Of a stretch of DNA of 64,000 nucleotides, positions 47,139 through 60,600 are shown in pieces. Under the pieces are notes generated by a model. That model saw nothing but the letters and a program-made list of their open reading frames with translations. It made no database searches and had not been told where the DNA came from. The DNA is from Cyprinodon diabolis (taxonomy: Eukaryota; Chordata; Actinopteri; Cyprinodontiformes; Cyprinodontidae), in the NCBI GenBank assembly GCA_030533445.1, contig CM060072.1, positions 25,194,609 to 25,258,608 of the forward strand, in the 5' to 3' direction. Position 1 is the stretch's first letter; every line of letters begins with the position of its first letter. The position numbers were made by a program, and so were the translations under genes.

Positions 47139-47379
47139 ATGCCCTGCCTGATGATCTCCCATCTGCTCGTCCTCTGGCTGAGCGTGCACAGGCTGGTGTG
47201 GTGCGCAGAGCGCGCCTCCGGACGGGAGCGCTTCAAGGTGGTCATTGCGCCCCTCATCTGCAAGCGGATCTGCCTGAAGGGTCAGTGCCAGGATAGGTGC
47301 GAGCAGGGAAACAACACCACGCTGATCGCGGAGAACGGCCAGGGCGCAGACACGCTGATCGGACAGGGCTTCAGGGTTG
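47139..47379 (+). CDS. ltbp3: Latent TGF-beta binding protein 3-like, exon 1 (80 residues)
   Basis: The exon encodes a signal peptide ([22 protein letters not shown]) and the mature N-terminus: [39 protein letters not shown], then [10 protein letters not shown]. This matches the conserved N-terminal four-cysteine segment of LTBP3 (and LTBP2) before the first EGF-like domain. LTBPs are secreted extracellular-matrix glycoproteins; LTBP3 binds the TGF-beta/propeptide complex. Cysteines 41, 45, 50 and 54 are conserved and N58/N59 are glycosylation sequons. I use the ATG at 47139; the in-frame triplet at 47124 is GTG. The donor GTTG|GTGAGT at 47379/47380 leaves phase 1, where the family continues with V-V-C-P. 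Later exons were not found in the window. Confidence 0.82.
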
Positions 47380-47685
47380 GTGAGTGAGGCTGGCACAATT
47401 CCGCATTATTCCTGGGAAGGAAGGAGGGAGGGATGAGATATGAATAGGCCTCTGACCTCTGAGCTTTAAAAGTTGTGCTTGGTTCCAGGCAAACCTTATG
47501 AAAATACCACGGACAGTGAAAATCCTAATTACAGCCGTGGGACTCCATAAAACAAACCCTAATTGGTCCAAATGATTTACTTAGGCAACCCCAGTTAAAT
47601 GGCATTATTACAAGGCTGCACCCAAAACGGTCACCTATCAAAACACAAATAAAACTTCCAAACTTGAAAATCATTTAGACTGCAC

Positions 47686-47793
<108 letters not shown>

Positions 47794-47981
47794 TTTATTT
47801 ATTTTTTGCTAAATATAAGGTATTGTGATCTTGAACTTCATACAGTGGGTTGCCCTTAGCTACTTAAACCTTTGAGGTGTTGGTTATTTCAAAAGGAGAA
47901 TTTTTTGTTCTAAAATGTGGGAAAACCAACTTTTGGAGATGGATTTTGAGTTGGAGACTTAATGTTCTTCTACTGTTCAAA

Positions 47982-48089
47982 CTGATGCTGAAGAGATGCC
48001 GCTGGTCAAAATCCAGGAATTGGAAGATGGATTTTAAATTGGAGTTTCCAATTCCTGGATTTTGACCAGCGGCATCTCTTTAGCATCAG
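47982..48089. repeat. 44-bp inverted repeat with a 20-base loop
   Basis: Arms 47982-48025 and 48046-48089 pair over 44 bp with one mismatch (a G/A difference in 'gctgaagag' versus 'gctaaagag'). The loop is 'gatggattttaaattggagt', a relative of the text just upstream at 47938-47957. Confidence 0.9.
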
Positions 48090-48917
48090 AACCTCCAACC
48101 ATGAAGTCTGGAGGTTCAAAGCTCAGACTTCTAGTGTCCCTACAACAGAATAAACATTTTGATACATGGTAGGTTAGATTAGGTGAGCTTTATTGATCTC
48201 ACAGCAGAGAAATTCACTTGTCACATATTGGCATAGAAGTTGAAGAAGGTGCAAACAAGGAGGAAAAAGGTGCATTAAGAATAAACAATATATATACAGT
48301 ATATCCAGGTATATAGATGACAGATGCTCCCTTCTAAAGACCAATAATCTCTGATTAAAAATATGATTTTTAAGTAAGAACATTAAGATTTGCAGATAAA
48401 TCATGACCTTTGGTTCCCCTCTACTTTCACATAAGTTGGAAAAAACACAATTTCAAGTTAGAATAACATAGAATACAAAGTCTGGAACTTTAAAACTTAA
48501 ATTATGAATTTAAAGACCATTTTGATTTCTGCCAACTTTTCTTTTTTTTTTTTTTTTTTTTTTACAGTTTACTGGTTTGGATTTTCCTTTTGTGTATAAC
48601 CACAAACCAAATGACAGTTTAGAGGGACTTTACAGGTTTGGATTTATAAGGTTTTGCTGATAAAAAAAAAGAAAAGAAAACTGTGATATGCATTGCTACC
48701 GAATCAAACAACTATTTTATTTCACCTTTTACCAATTAGTAAAATGAATCTACCTGTTGCATTCTCCTTTCACATGGACATGGCAATGCAAGACACCCAT
48801 ATTTCTGGAGGAGCTGCAAAACATCGTGGGAGAATATCTTGGCTGGAGAACAATTAGACAAGTAAAGAGAGAAGAAGAAGAAAAAATAAACCTTGTTTAA
48901 ATTTTTCTGCAAGCCAT
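48090..48917. other. Intronic DNA with the second LINE-like dispersed repeat
   Basis: About 48166-48325 matches 33238-33390 ('ttattgatctcacagcagagaaatt', 'gaaggtgc', 'caggtatatagatgacag'). A poly-T run lies at 48541-48563. No gene is present. Confidence 0.45.
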
Positions 48918-49075
48918 ATGCATGGAATACAGGAAATATGTGGAAGATGGTACCCTGGTGAGAGGAGAGAAAAGAACTCTTTGGAGGTGTGATAATACTC
49001 ATTGCTCTGAACAGACCATGGGAAACATGGGGGGAGCAGCATCATGCTGTGGGATGCTTTTCGTCAGCAGGGTCA
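48918..49075 (+). repeat. Tc1-like transposase fragment
   Basis: 'gtaccctggtgagagg' and 'gaaacatggggggagcagcatcatgctgtgggatgcttttc' resemble fish Tc1 transposase sequence. Only about 150 bp remain. Confidence 0.5.
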
Positions 49076-52000
49076 GATAAGTTTGTTATTGCTGATGGAA
49101 AAACGGAACTTAATATAATAAAACTTTGTAGAGTTTAGAGAAACCTGAAACTGGGCCTGAGGTGCAATTGCCTGTAAAACAGAAAACCTAAAAAGCAAGA
49201 GGTGAAAGGGGGTCATATTTATGTGTAGGAATAACCCATCAAAAGTCCAGAACTAAATTTGCTTTTAAAATAGTTGGCAGGGGATGTGGAAAAAAAATAA
49301 GATCAGGAGTTTTTCCCAAATATTTTACTCTAGATGTCGTAGACTGGTGGACATAGGTAATGTAAAACACATGCAGCTGCAATTGGAGTGAAAGGTGGTT
49401 CAATGTGTGGAGCTGAATACAAATAAAACCCCAAATTATTCATATCTGTATTAGTGAAACTATTTAATTCCTTCCACTTCATGTGAAGGAATTGATAGTT
49501 TTTGTCAGTCTATGCAAAATACATTGAACCTAAAAATGGGAAGCTTTAAGTCAGGAAGGAAATGTTTTAGTTAATAAATGTCCAGTAATGAGCAGGTTGA
49601 AAGAGGCGTTTGAAACTATATATGTCTAAACAATTGACTACAGATGATGGACAGGAGGCTGCAACTAAATATCAGTTAGAGTAGCAGGATGGGAGGACGG
49701 GTAATATGATGCTGTGGTGAATGACTTGCAATGACAGACAATAACCATTCAGGCAATTTTATTTATAATCCATGCATCCATCCAATAGTAGGATCGGATA
49801 TCAGTTCCATTATTGATTCATTAACTGCATTACGATCCAGTCATTTATTTCCTTATTGATATCAGACACAGCAATACAGTTACTGTGACCTACAACAAGT
49901 TTTACTCGCCCGCTTTTTTATAAAACCTTGAAATATCTGTTTGCACTTTATTTATTTCCTTTTGATGTTAATTTACACTTTGTTGATAAATAATATTTAG
50001 ATCTGTTTTAATTTTTCTGACAATGTTTATGTCAACCTTGTTGCCTTCACTTTCAAGGGGTGGTATACGATTCATTAATTAAAGACTAGTAACTGTAGTT
50101 ATCTTCCTATACGATTAGCCTGGGTTGTTGATATCGGATTGGGACAGAAAACACTGGATTGGTTCATCTGTGATACAGGGAGGGTAAATTGATCGATTCC
50201 AACAACAAATGCTAAATTGTACAAATAAAATTATACAAATTATTAGAAAATATATTAAAATATGATTAAAACTCATGTTTACTCTCTGTAAACTAGAGCA
50301 GCAAGAGTTCAGTTCTTGTTCAAGTCAACTATTGATTATGCAGCATTAATCCATTCATTAATCCATAAATTTGCAATTTACTCAAGTGTAGGTAATCTTT
50401 CTAGATGTGATCCAGGTGGATATTTGTAATTTGGTGGATATAAGTACTTTGTTTTTGAGTCAATGTGCGTCTTTTTATCCTTCAAAGTTGATGCTATAGC
50501 TAAGATTTACTAATTGTTCTCATCATCATTTATTTAGAAATGCTGATGAAGATTCCTAGTCATCCAGGTCATAGTCATTTGAATTGAGAAAGCTTCCTGG
50601 AGAGGTAGCGAAACGTCTTTAAATCTTGGAAACCAAGTCCAGGGGATTTTTTTTTTTTTTTTTACTTTTGCGGAAAGTTTATTTAGAAAGTGCTTTAGAA
50701 ATTAAAGTGCTCTATTGATACATTGCAAATAAAAGGAAGATATAAAAATAGATAGTGATACAAAATAAATAAAGTTAATAGACGCAAAACAGCAACAGAA
50801 AGGAAGAAAAAAGGTGATTTCCCTAAACTCAAGTAGTGATATTTAAAAACTGCCTACTATATATTATGTTCTATGTATCAGAAAGGAATGGAAATTAGCT
50901 TTTGTTTATGATTTCAACATTGAGTGAATAAAAATGTTGAATACATTTTGCAATGTTACTCTTCATAGAATCAATTGATGCAGAAAGATCCTCCTAGTTG
51001 TTTTAACCAACTTTTGGAGGAAAAAGGAGCAGCTAATGATGACATTTTCTTGATTAACTGGTCATCAGAAAGTGGGACCAACGCAGGGGGGTAACAAGAT
51101 GCCAGGAAGGAAAGACAACAGCAATGCTCACAAAGAAACCATTACTGCCACTATTTAAAGTCTGTTGTTTCTCCAGAGAGAAATTTTATCTGCAAGTGGA
51201 AAACATTTAGGAGATTTGCCAGACTTCACCGAAATTGATGTTCCAGGAAATTTCATTCCTGAGAGTCAGAGTATAATGTTTATACAAGTTATAAAGACCA
51301 AAGAGCTCAACGGTTTTGTTGAAGGCAGTTTAAAACTGCAGCGTGGATCAGGTTTTCAGAGCTTAATTTGAATTAAATACAAGATTTTAGCCTATCAAAC
51401 AAGAAAACACTGAGACATTGGATTTGACTCCTTCACCTTTAAAATATTTAGGTTTTGTTTTTTGGGGCTCAACAGTGGCTTCCATCTTAAAACTCCAAAA
51501 GAAGCCATTTTTGCCCTGCCTCTTTCTTCTAACTGGATCATGAGCAGAGACTGAACTGACGCATGCAGAGCTGTAGATGTTGCTCTCTTTTATTTTGTGC
51601 ATCGTTTAATGAATGCACTCCTGCATTCACATTTTTATAGGCTGTAATGAATTCATTGTTTTAATATTTTCTTATAATCTGAAACATTTGAATTAAACAA
51701 AAATAAAGAAAAAACAAGAATAATCTCTAAGCAAAGCAATGCTTTTTATAAAATCCTCCTCCTTAAAAACAAACACATTACTTTAATTGACCTGATTTCT
51801 TAAGTCAACCTTAGTGAATAAGTCTCCTGTCAATTCATCTCAAACCCTCTCATTTGATATGAGGTTAAGATGAGGTGAGGCTGTAAAATATTCTCATGTT
51901 GCACTTTAATAATGCAGATATGGCTCATTAAGCGGAGCATAAATGTACTCCTAAGATCTATGCTTTCTTCTTGCCCCAGACTCCAGAGCCTGGCTGATGT

Positions 52001-54360
52001 TGGTGGAGCCTTTTTTGGTGCTGTATCAGATCAGCTGTGGTTAGACATGGAGCCTTTGAGTCTACATCGATCTCACAACCAAAGGGCTGGATTCAAATGA
52101 TCCCCCTACACGCCCTGGTCTTACTCAACGCAGAGTAGAAAAAAAAAATACAAACACCTTACAGACTATTAGGAAAAAAATTGAAAAAAGGAAATAGAAG
52201 TTAAATTTCTGCTTTTGTTTAGAAGGTTAATTGTGTGTCTGCTTCAGCATGATTTAATAGCTGTTAATGTTAACTCCCATTTGTTTATAGAGCTATACTT
52301 ATCCACGCCTGTTTGTGTTGGAATTTTTAAGTAGAAGAGAAACTGGCACTGGCCTGTGTGTAGAGCGAACAGCAGTGTAAGTACGATGTGTTTTATGACT
52401 GCGGTGCCTTTGAAGTCCGATGTCTCCTTCTTGAAGCTCTATGATGGCGTTCCTCCTTTCTGACGCCACTTGGAGTCAGAAAGTTGGCTCAGGCTTTGTT
52501 TTTTTCCCCCTTTGCCCCAGTTTCCATGTGATGCATCATGTTCCTCAGCTCCTGTGTCGAATAAATCAAAAGAGGCATATCGGATTCCTGGAATACCTCA
52601 CAGCACCTCACATTTGGTCTGGATCGGAGTCCCATCATGCACTCCCCCTGTCTGCTTTGTTTTCCAGCCATATCTGAAAAGGTCGTCGCTGCGTTGTGAA
52701 GAGACGGATGGAGGGTTTGACTTTAGCGCTGGAATGTGGTTTGGACTAGTGGAAATTTCTCTCTTCTGTGTCAAATTGGCCTTTGCTATAGCAGGAATAA
52801 TGCAGAAATGTCCCATATTTGAGCAGCTAGGAAGGATTCTTTTTGCATTTTTATATTTAATCTGGGATACATATTTTACTGTATTGTACACAGGATTTGT
52901 TTTTTACATTTTTAATCTTAAAGGCAGAGGAATGAGGACAGAGTTGCTAACAACAGGACAGCAAACTCGGATTGTAGGTTTGAACAGCTGCAGGACATAT
53001 TGGTGTTGGCAGAGGTTTCTACTTCTAGTCAGGAATGCACTGATTTTTCACAAACTGAGAGGAACTTGAAATAGATCAGATCTACAGATTAAACATACAA
53101 TTGTTAGATATTTTTAGGTTAATTACGATATGTGTTTTCTGTGATTAATAGGAGGGATGTTCCAGGACAAAGTTTTTCTTGTAACTTCCAGCACAGTCTC
53201 CAGGGTAGAGAGCTGAGAAAATATGAAATATGAAAACTGGAAACGGTCACTGCTTCTCTGTGAAAACAATCATGAGGAAACTTAACACACTTTTACAACA
53301 TGTGAGGTTATGAAATCTACAGCTTTTCAGAGAAATTGATATCTGCTCCTAAACTAAAAACGTAAACAAATGCAGAGCAAAGATCAAATCCATAAATTAA
53401 TAAAAAAAATGGAGAAAAAAAAGTAGATTCTTTTGATTTTTAACAGACTCCATCAAAGTAAGAGTATTTATAGCCTAACTTAAAGTAAATAACATGGATA
53501 TAGAAACAACTGGGAAAAAGCCAGAAGGTATTTGGTTTAACACATAGGTGTCAAATAACAAAGTATGAATAGTTTGTTATTTCATTTAAATAGAAATTTT
53601 GGCTATTAATACTTTAATGGACTAATTTTCTTTGAGACAACTTTTTACTTCTGCTCTTTAAATTTTTTGTAATTATCTCTACCTTCTGCTCCTTACTTTT
53701 TAAAAATAGAGTTGTTAGTTTTTCTTTCATTAAACTATTTTTTGTTATAACTGTTATGACAAATTAATTTGTTTCATTCAGATAAATCATTTATTTGTGG
53801 TTGGACTCTGTACTTCACCAACTTGTTTGCCACATACCAAAAAGATGATGGAAAATTAAATGTGACACCATTAGTTACAAAACTAAGAAACCTAAGGGTA
53901 GAATTGTAGAAAATGTCCCTTTAATACGGTAGTGCTGTAACCAGTATAAGGTTTAAAGCACTTTTTTCCTGCATTACTTTTTAGTTTTATACTTTAAGTA
54001 GTTTTAAATATTGTACTTTTACTCTTATTTGTATAAAAAGCTTAAGTTGATTCTCTAACTTCTACAAAAGTGTATTAAAACATTAGGACTCATACTTCTA
54101 CTTTAATAACAAACATTCATACTGTTGGCACCTCTGGTTTTACATTTCAGGGACTCTGGCGTTTATGGCAATTAATCTCATTGTCATCTCAGTTTAGAAT
54201 ACTCAAACAATAACAAAACAAATCAATGGAAAACTGTAATTTAAAAGTTTTTACAACCAAGCAAATTCAGAAGGGCAGTGCTAGTTTTTGATGGTTAACA
54301 CGACGGCATTATAATGATAAAAAGTATATCTATCTATCCATCCATCTGTCTGTGTGTGTA
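49076..54360. other. Intron-like AT-rich DNA
   Basis: No exon is supported. About 50540-50660 ('gatgaagattcctagtcatccagg', 'agaggtagcgaaacgtctt') is a common fish dispersed repeat ending in a T run. A 199-codon frame at 52470-53069 lacks an ATG start and known motifs. Confidence 0.45.
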
Positions 54361-54533
54361 AAACCTGCTCCGCCCCGACCCCCCCACCCCCAACCAGGTA
54401 CTCCTGGGTGGGGATCGTACCAGATCCAGTTCATGTCTTTGTGTCAAACTCATTTCAATAAACTCTGTTAAACTTTTACTCAGCCTCCGTTTGTGTTCTG
54501 CATGTGGGTTTAACCTAAAACCAAATCATGACA
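54361..54533 (+). repeat. 3' fragment of a family A-like LTR
   Basis: It ends with 'caataaactctgttaaac', 'ttctgcatgtgggtttaacc' and ATCATGACA, the family A terminus in plus orientation. The 5' part is missing, and a (TCTATCCA)-type repeat lies just before it. Confidence 0.6.
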
Positions 54534-56897
54534 CTTATTGACTGAAATTAAGAAGTATATGATGATATTGTCCATATTGTCCAGGTTGCTTTGCAGCCTG
54601 AGAAAAAATATTTTCCCTAGTTTAAAGTTTTATGGCCTATGCATGAATCTGTTTTTTTTTTTTTTTTTACCGTTTTAGAATATTCTTCCAAATAATCTGT
54701 GCAGACATTAAACTATTGGTCATAAAAATGTGCTTTAATCGACAAATCTAAGGCATGCTTTTCTTTCTTCCTCTGCTTTTCATGCTGTTGCTCTTACTGA
54801 GCCACATCATACATCAGCTGTACTGACAGCAGCTGTTGGCTCAGACTCACCCCCCCTGTAAGCTTCCCGCCCCTCCTCTCCACTTTAGCAGCATCATGCC
54901 TTCACCCAGGCTCCAGACGTCCAAGCTGCTCTGGATTCCCATCTTATTCCAGGCACAGAGGCCCCCGTGTTACACAGGAAGTGCTCTCACGGTGCTCCAG
55001 TCTGGGCATGTCGTCCCGTTAATTCGGGCATCATGGCAACCCGGCTATTTTGGGGATTTCCCATGTGGTTTTGTATTTAGAGCGAAGTGACAGTAGTAGC
55101 CTTGTGGTTTGTTTTGGTTTCTCCTCGACTGGGTCAGAGGTCCAAGGGTGCTGGAGAATGAAGTAAAGTCAGTTAAATACAGTAAGGGGTCTGCTTTTTC
55201 TCAGTGGTGTGAGTTTATTTCACCTTTTACAACCGTCTGTTCTTCCTTAATGCATTCCTCTTCCTCTCGGGCCAAACTGTTCAGAAGGCGGTTAAATCTT
55301 GCAGCCGAAGAACCTGCAGCTTTCCTTATTTTTACCACAGGTGGGAATAAACTCTAAGCCAAAACTGGGTTCCTGCCCTCTCAAAAACAAACAAATACAT
55401 TCATTTGTAGCTTAAGGGTCATGAAAGCCTCTTATCTGAGCTGAAGTCTGTGTGTGTGTGTTTATGTGTACAGGATGGGGGGGGGTCGCCCGGACCATGA
55501 AGCTCTCATCAAGGCTGAGTTTTAATATAGGGGACATTCTGTCACCTCTTCCCGTCTATTTATTCTTGTAGAGAAAGTAACACATGAGGTTATTTGAGGT
55601 CTTCTGCTGCAATAAATCTTTCATCACTCTACAAGCAGGATTACTGCAGAACCACACACACATGCAAGGTCACATTTCCCTTTAGATTGTTACATAGGTT
55701 TTCTTTTTCTATTTTTTTTTTTTAGGCTCTCTCACTCAGATTTCCCAGAATTAAACCCAGTGCACTCCTAACTTTGGACAAGTTTAAACCTACTAAAATA
55801 GAACATTTCACCTAAACTGAGAGCTTTGGCAAGGAGGGGTTATTAAGACCAACAGCTGAAAGGCAAACCTTTCTGACAGGACAACTGTCACTCATGTTCT
55901 TCATGAATCTGCTTTTTTACAGTCCATTTGAACTCTTTTGGTTATGACTTGTTTCCAACACAGTGGTGTTGACTTCATGCTGTGGGGTTGCTTCTTCAAT
56001 GGGATCGAGGAAACTGGTCAGAGAATCAAATGTTTGCTGTCATTCCCCATCCTGTCTTATAAAGCTAAGAGAACCGTAATGCAGGGGCAGTACAATCAAT
56101 GCCAGAAATTAATAATGGATTGGGAATTTAAAGAAGTCATATCAAATCCACTGAATTTAGGTCTAGGTTTCGCATCCGCTGATGTTAGCTTTAGGGTTAG
56201 CCCTCAGTAGAGTGGATAAACTGAACCTATAAAGGTAAATAATTAGGTTTAGCTAAGAAAAATCCTCAAACCCAAGGATACTCTCGTAACTGATTCAGTT
56301 AATATAATCCCCAAATAATATCACATTATTTCTAAAATAATCTTGCTAGAATGATTTATTTTCATACCCGAGCGAAGTAGCAGAATATTTAGTCATTTGA
56401 TAATGTAGCTCCCTGTGTGTACAGCCAGAAACTCAGTACCTCCCTACCTGTTTACATTTTTTTTTTAACCTGTGGTTGTTTTTCTAAATAGCTCCGAAAT
56501 CTAATGAAAGTGCATGACTGTGAAAAAGAACGCATAAATCCTAAACATATTAGATTTTGCCTTTTTTACCTAAGATAAATAGACCATTTTTCATCATTTT
56601 TATATAGAATAGAAAAGAAAATCTCTTTCCACAGTGGGGAAATTCTGGTATATATCTTTCCACTGCCTGCTTAACCTAACCTGATTAGAAGGCAAAGAAA
56701 AATTAGACGATATTTAGAAACACAGCACCTTGACTTTCTGTTGTTCATGGTTGATACTACAGTAGCTGAGACCTTAACACATCCCAGTGATAGACCCAAA
56801 GTTACACCACTGCAGGGATCTTAGGTGTTCTCCAAAACTACTGTTTTGTATTTCTTTTTCTGCTTTGACAACTTTATTGGCAAAAATATAGACAATC
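54534..56897. other. Intron-like DNA
   Basis: No gene is visible. About 55955-56035 ('gttgacttcatgctgtggggttgcttcttcaatgg') is a small Tc1-like fragment. Poly-T runs lie near 54650 and 55710. Confidence 0.4.
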
Positions 56898-57647
56898 TGT
56901 CATGATGGGTTTTGGTTGCTAGCCCACATGCAGAACACAACTGGAGACAGGGGAAAAAGTTCAAAAGGTTTATTGAAAAAACACTGGTTGAACACAGAAC
57001 TGATTCTGGGGTAATCTGGTCCAGGACTGGTCACGGCTGATTTTCACTGCAGAGGGGGACAGAGTGGTTAGCAGAAGCCGGGTAATCTTGCTGGTTGATT
57101 GAGCGCTGGTCTGTACCTGTTCTGAGGTTTGAGCAGAGTGGCAGAGGGGGAAACCTGAAGGGTCCAGAGGCAGATGGCAGGCTGAGGGCTGACAGGTTTG
57201 ATTTTCCAGGGTTCTTCCCCAATCAGACAGACAGATTAGTTTCTGACAGAGAAACTCTTCCTGAGTCTTTGGTTTCAGACAGGTTCTTCCTAGAAGCAGA
57301 GAGGACAAAAACAGATTAGGTTCAGGTTCAGGTTCAGGTTCAGGTTCAGGTTCAGGTTCAGGTTCAGGCTAACAGGGAGTCTAGATTCAGACAGGCAGGT
57401 TGGCTCAGATCTGCTAACCATAACTGGCAAAACACTCTGGCGCTGGGGTGTTGTCCACAGCCCACTTAAGTACTGGTCCCCTGATGAGCAGATGAGCAGC
57501 AGCTGGTGAAGTCAGCTCCAGCTTCAGGATATCCAGTACGCCCTCTGGTGGAGGAAGGTAGACAGCACCCCAGATCCCCACAGAAGTAAAAACAATCAGG
57601 AAGGGATCCTCAGCGCCCTCTGGTGGGCAAGCCTCTGGATCCCAACA
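56898..57647 (-). mobile_element. Solo LTR, family A, perfect CAATC duplication
   Basis: It starts TGTCATGATGGG and ends GATCCCAACA, flanked by CAATC at 56893-56897 and 57648-57652. It is 750 bp with no internal genes, as left by recombination between two LTRs. Confidence 0.88.
57319..57368. repeat. (GGTTCA)8 minisatellite inside the solo LTR
   Basis: Eight perfect GGTTCA units. The related LTR at 21131 has only about two and a half GGTTCT units at the equivalent place (near 21601-21617). Confidence 0.92.
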
Positions 57648-60600
57648 CAATCAAGTTAACAAAGAACAGTGTCTAAAAACATATCTTAAAATAGTCATGG
57701 TTCATTTATAAAAAATAAAAATAAAAAGTGTGAATTAAAACCATGAATTGTAAAATAATTTAGTAAGAAAATATTAAACAAACTTGTCCAGTGAAATCAA
57801 CTTATGTGTTTTAAATATGACTGAATGAATAGATATTTATTTGTTTATGCAGTTGGGAAATTTACATTATGACTTATTTATGTTTTACATGTAAAACAGG
57901 AGCAGAAAGAAGATAAATCTTGTGTTATCTACTCCTTGAAAACAAAGAGGAAAAATGAAAGATATTTACAAATGTATATCATTTCTAAACCCCTCGCCAT
58001 ATCCTTTCACTACATGTCTAGTAATTGTCTATAACATTAATAGTTGTCTCATACTTCAACTTTGACCATAATTTATTTTCCAATTATATATATTTACTTA
58101 AAAACTTGTCCTTATACAGCTTTTTAAACTTATAAACTCTTGTTCTGCACTGATGTTTTTGATTCAAAGCAATCTACAGTTTAACTCCACATGGACAGAT
58201 TAGATTCAGTGATGTTTCTGAGAACATATTACAGAAATTATTTCTTCCTCTGTGACCAGATCCTGGTTTAACAAGACTAAATGAATTTTGAACATCTGGT
58301 AAATGCTTTTAAAAATGGTGGTTCGCAGCTTCGTACACTAAGCAAAATAGTGGCACACATTTCAGTCTTCATATTTGCAAAGCTGGCGGAGAAATACTCA
58401 AAATAATTGCACCTGTATTTGCAGTCGATCATGGGAGGTGAAGAGCAATGCATCAAACACTTTTGGGGTTTTATTCTACTACAAAATGATGGAGCAAATT
58501 GTGTTGGTCTATCACAGGGGTCTAAATTTTTTACATTTCAAAGACCTATTTTTGACTTCTTTCCAGCTAGTAAAACTTTTAGCAGTTTTTAATAAAACCC
58601 CGGTGGCATTTCAAATGTTATGCTTTAAAATTAAGGAAAAAACGTACGAAGAGAATAAATGGATGGCTAATGTTTTTGGAAAATTATGTTAAAAATATTT
58701 TTTCTACTTAAAAAAGATATAAAAATACATATTGTTACAACTAGAGTCAATTTATTTTTTGAGTTGAAAAAAATAAATACGTCATCCCTGCATACAAAAC
58801 TTGTTTAGACATACAAATATCACAAAAAAGACAACTGTTTAATAAATATCTACCACAGGTTTCTGGTATTTTTAGAAAAGTATTTGATGAAAATTATAAA
58901 AATATACATTTCTGTTATAACTAGAGTCATTTTTTGGGGGAAATTAAATTTAATTAGTTATTGGACAAAATGCTAAAATATTGTTGAGTGTCTCGAGAGC
59001 CACTTGCAGGATCGGACCCCCGGTCATTAACATCAATTGAATTCCATTGCGGTTTTACTTGCTGCAAAAGGGCCACGTGTGAAACAGGTAATGTGTTTGA
59101 GTAGCCAGCCAGTTTAATCCAAGTCTGAATTTCCCATAAATCAAACTCCTGCAAGTCAACAGTTCTGCAGTGTGAGCTTTATAAAACCTACCATAGTAAA
59201 TTACATTTGGAAAACAAGGCAGCAATTAGACGTTTGTTTTTTTTCCATCGTCACAGGAGAACAGTGTTCTCAAAAGCCATGCACTGAGCTTCACACAAGC
59301 AAACATCCTTCTTTGCCATCTTTAATACTCTCCTCCCATTTGCGTAGCGTGTGGGGTGGGTTGGGGGATACGCAGAGGTTATTTAAAGCCACTGAGAGGA
59401 ATGCAGGACCCTGTAGCTGCAGCGATTAGCCAGAGTAAACAGAGAAACATAGATTCAGCCGACACTGATCAGCCTCCTGAGGGTACCTCCAGCAGGATCC
59501 TGAAGGGGCAGGTACCTGACCTAATCTCAGCGAAGCTCTGTCAGCACTCCTCCACCTGCCTCCCCTCCCCTCCCTACAGTTAGGCTTTTTAGATAGTCAT
59601 TATATGACATCATGTGCACACATTCCAAGTTTCTGTCTACTTCTTTTTCCTCAAACCTCTCTGCCCGGAAAAGAGAAAAAGTGCGGGCAGTGGTTGGACC
59701 AGTGCCCATTTGAAGGCTATTTCAAGAGATTGTGGCATTTTTCTACAACATATAAAACACTACGTGCAAAGCAAAGCCTAAATTACATTTAGATGTGGAT
59801 AACTGCAACTTTTCCAACTCTGATCTGACCTCATCCTTCGTCACCAGCGTCAGAGCAGTGTTTTCTGGTGCTGCTGTTTACACTGAACATGAGAACGTAT
59901 GTGATGAGAAGATGACTACGTTGAACTGTGGCTGGTGTTTGGATAACTGAAGCTTAGACCGCTAAGAGTTTGTGGGGACAGGGGCGATGTGAATGCTGGT
60001 TTGTGTTTGCTAAAGGGAGTGATTATGTCATTTACTTCAATGTCTGGCTCAATCCCAGGGGGTTGGACCCACTTCACGTGTTGCTCCTCACTTGGTGTGG
60101 GATGTGATCTCGCTGTGCCCATTGATGGTGGGAGTATTTGGGAGCGCGGTTTCCTGCTTTGAGCTCCATGAGAGACTGGACCTCTGTCCAGCTGAGATGT
60201 GTTCCCCCTCTGAGGGAGCCAGTCATTTTTAGCCTCACCAGGTGATGGAAGTAGGGCAACTTTGGGAATATTTATTTATGCATATTTTCATAAAGACTGA
60301 AAGGGTAATAATTGTATGAAGTTGGACCCATTGAGAGTTAACATCTGTTATAGAATCCAAAAGCAGCTTTTAGCTCTGCCAGGTTATTATTATCGTTTCT
60401 CTCTGACCGGAGGTTGAACCCACCACTTTCACACACAGTGGTGGTCACAGTTGTTGGAGTTTTATCAGGATTTTTTAATATATTCCGAAATACAATAGTT
60501 TCCAGATGTTTTTTGCGGACTGCATATGTGTTTTTTTCTCCCCACCTTACTGTTTAATAGTGAATCAGTTTAAGAGTTTTCTGCTTTAGGTCTGGTATGG

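Noticed and set aside
47043..47396. Antisense frame over ltbp3 exon 1
   Set aside because: The sense frame has a signal peptide and conserved LTBP cysteines; the antisense has nothing recognisable.
50549..50620. 'ctgatga' followed by 'gcgaaac', resembling a hammerhead ribozyme core
   Set aside because: The bases after CTGATGA (agattcct) do not pair with those before GAAA (gaggtagc), so stem II cannot form.
52470..53069. A 199-codon open frame in the ltbp3 region
   Set aside because: It starts at TTG, has no ATG near its start, no known domain and no splice signals that fit ltbp3; it is likely chance.
57319..57368. GGTTCA array as a CRISPR-like or telomeric repeat
   Set aside because: Units are contiguous without spacers and the unit is not TTAGGG; it is a simple tandem repeat in an LTR.
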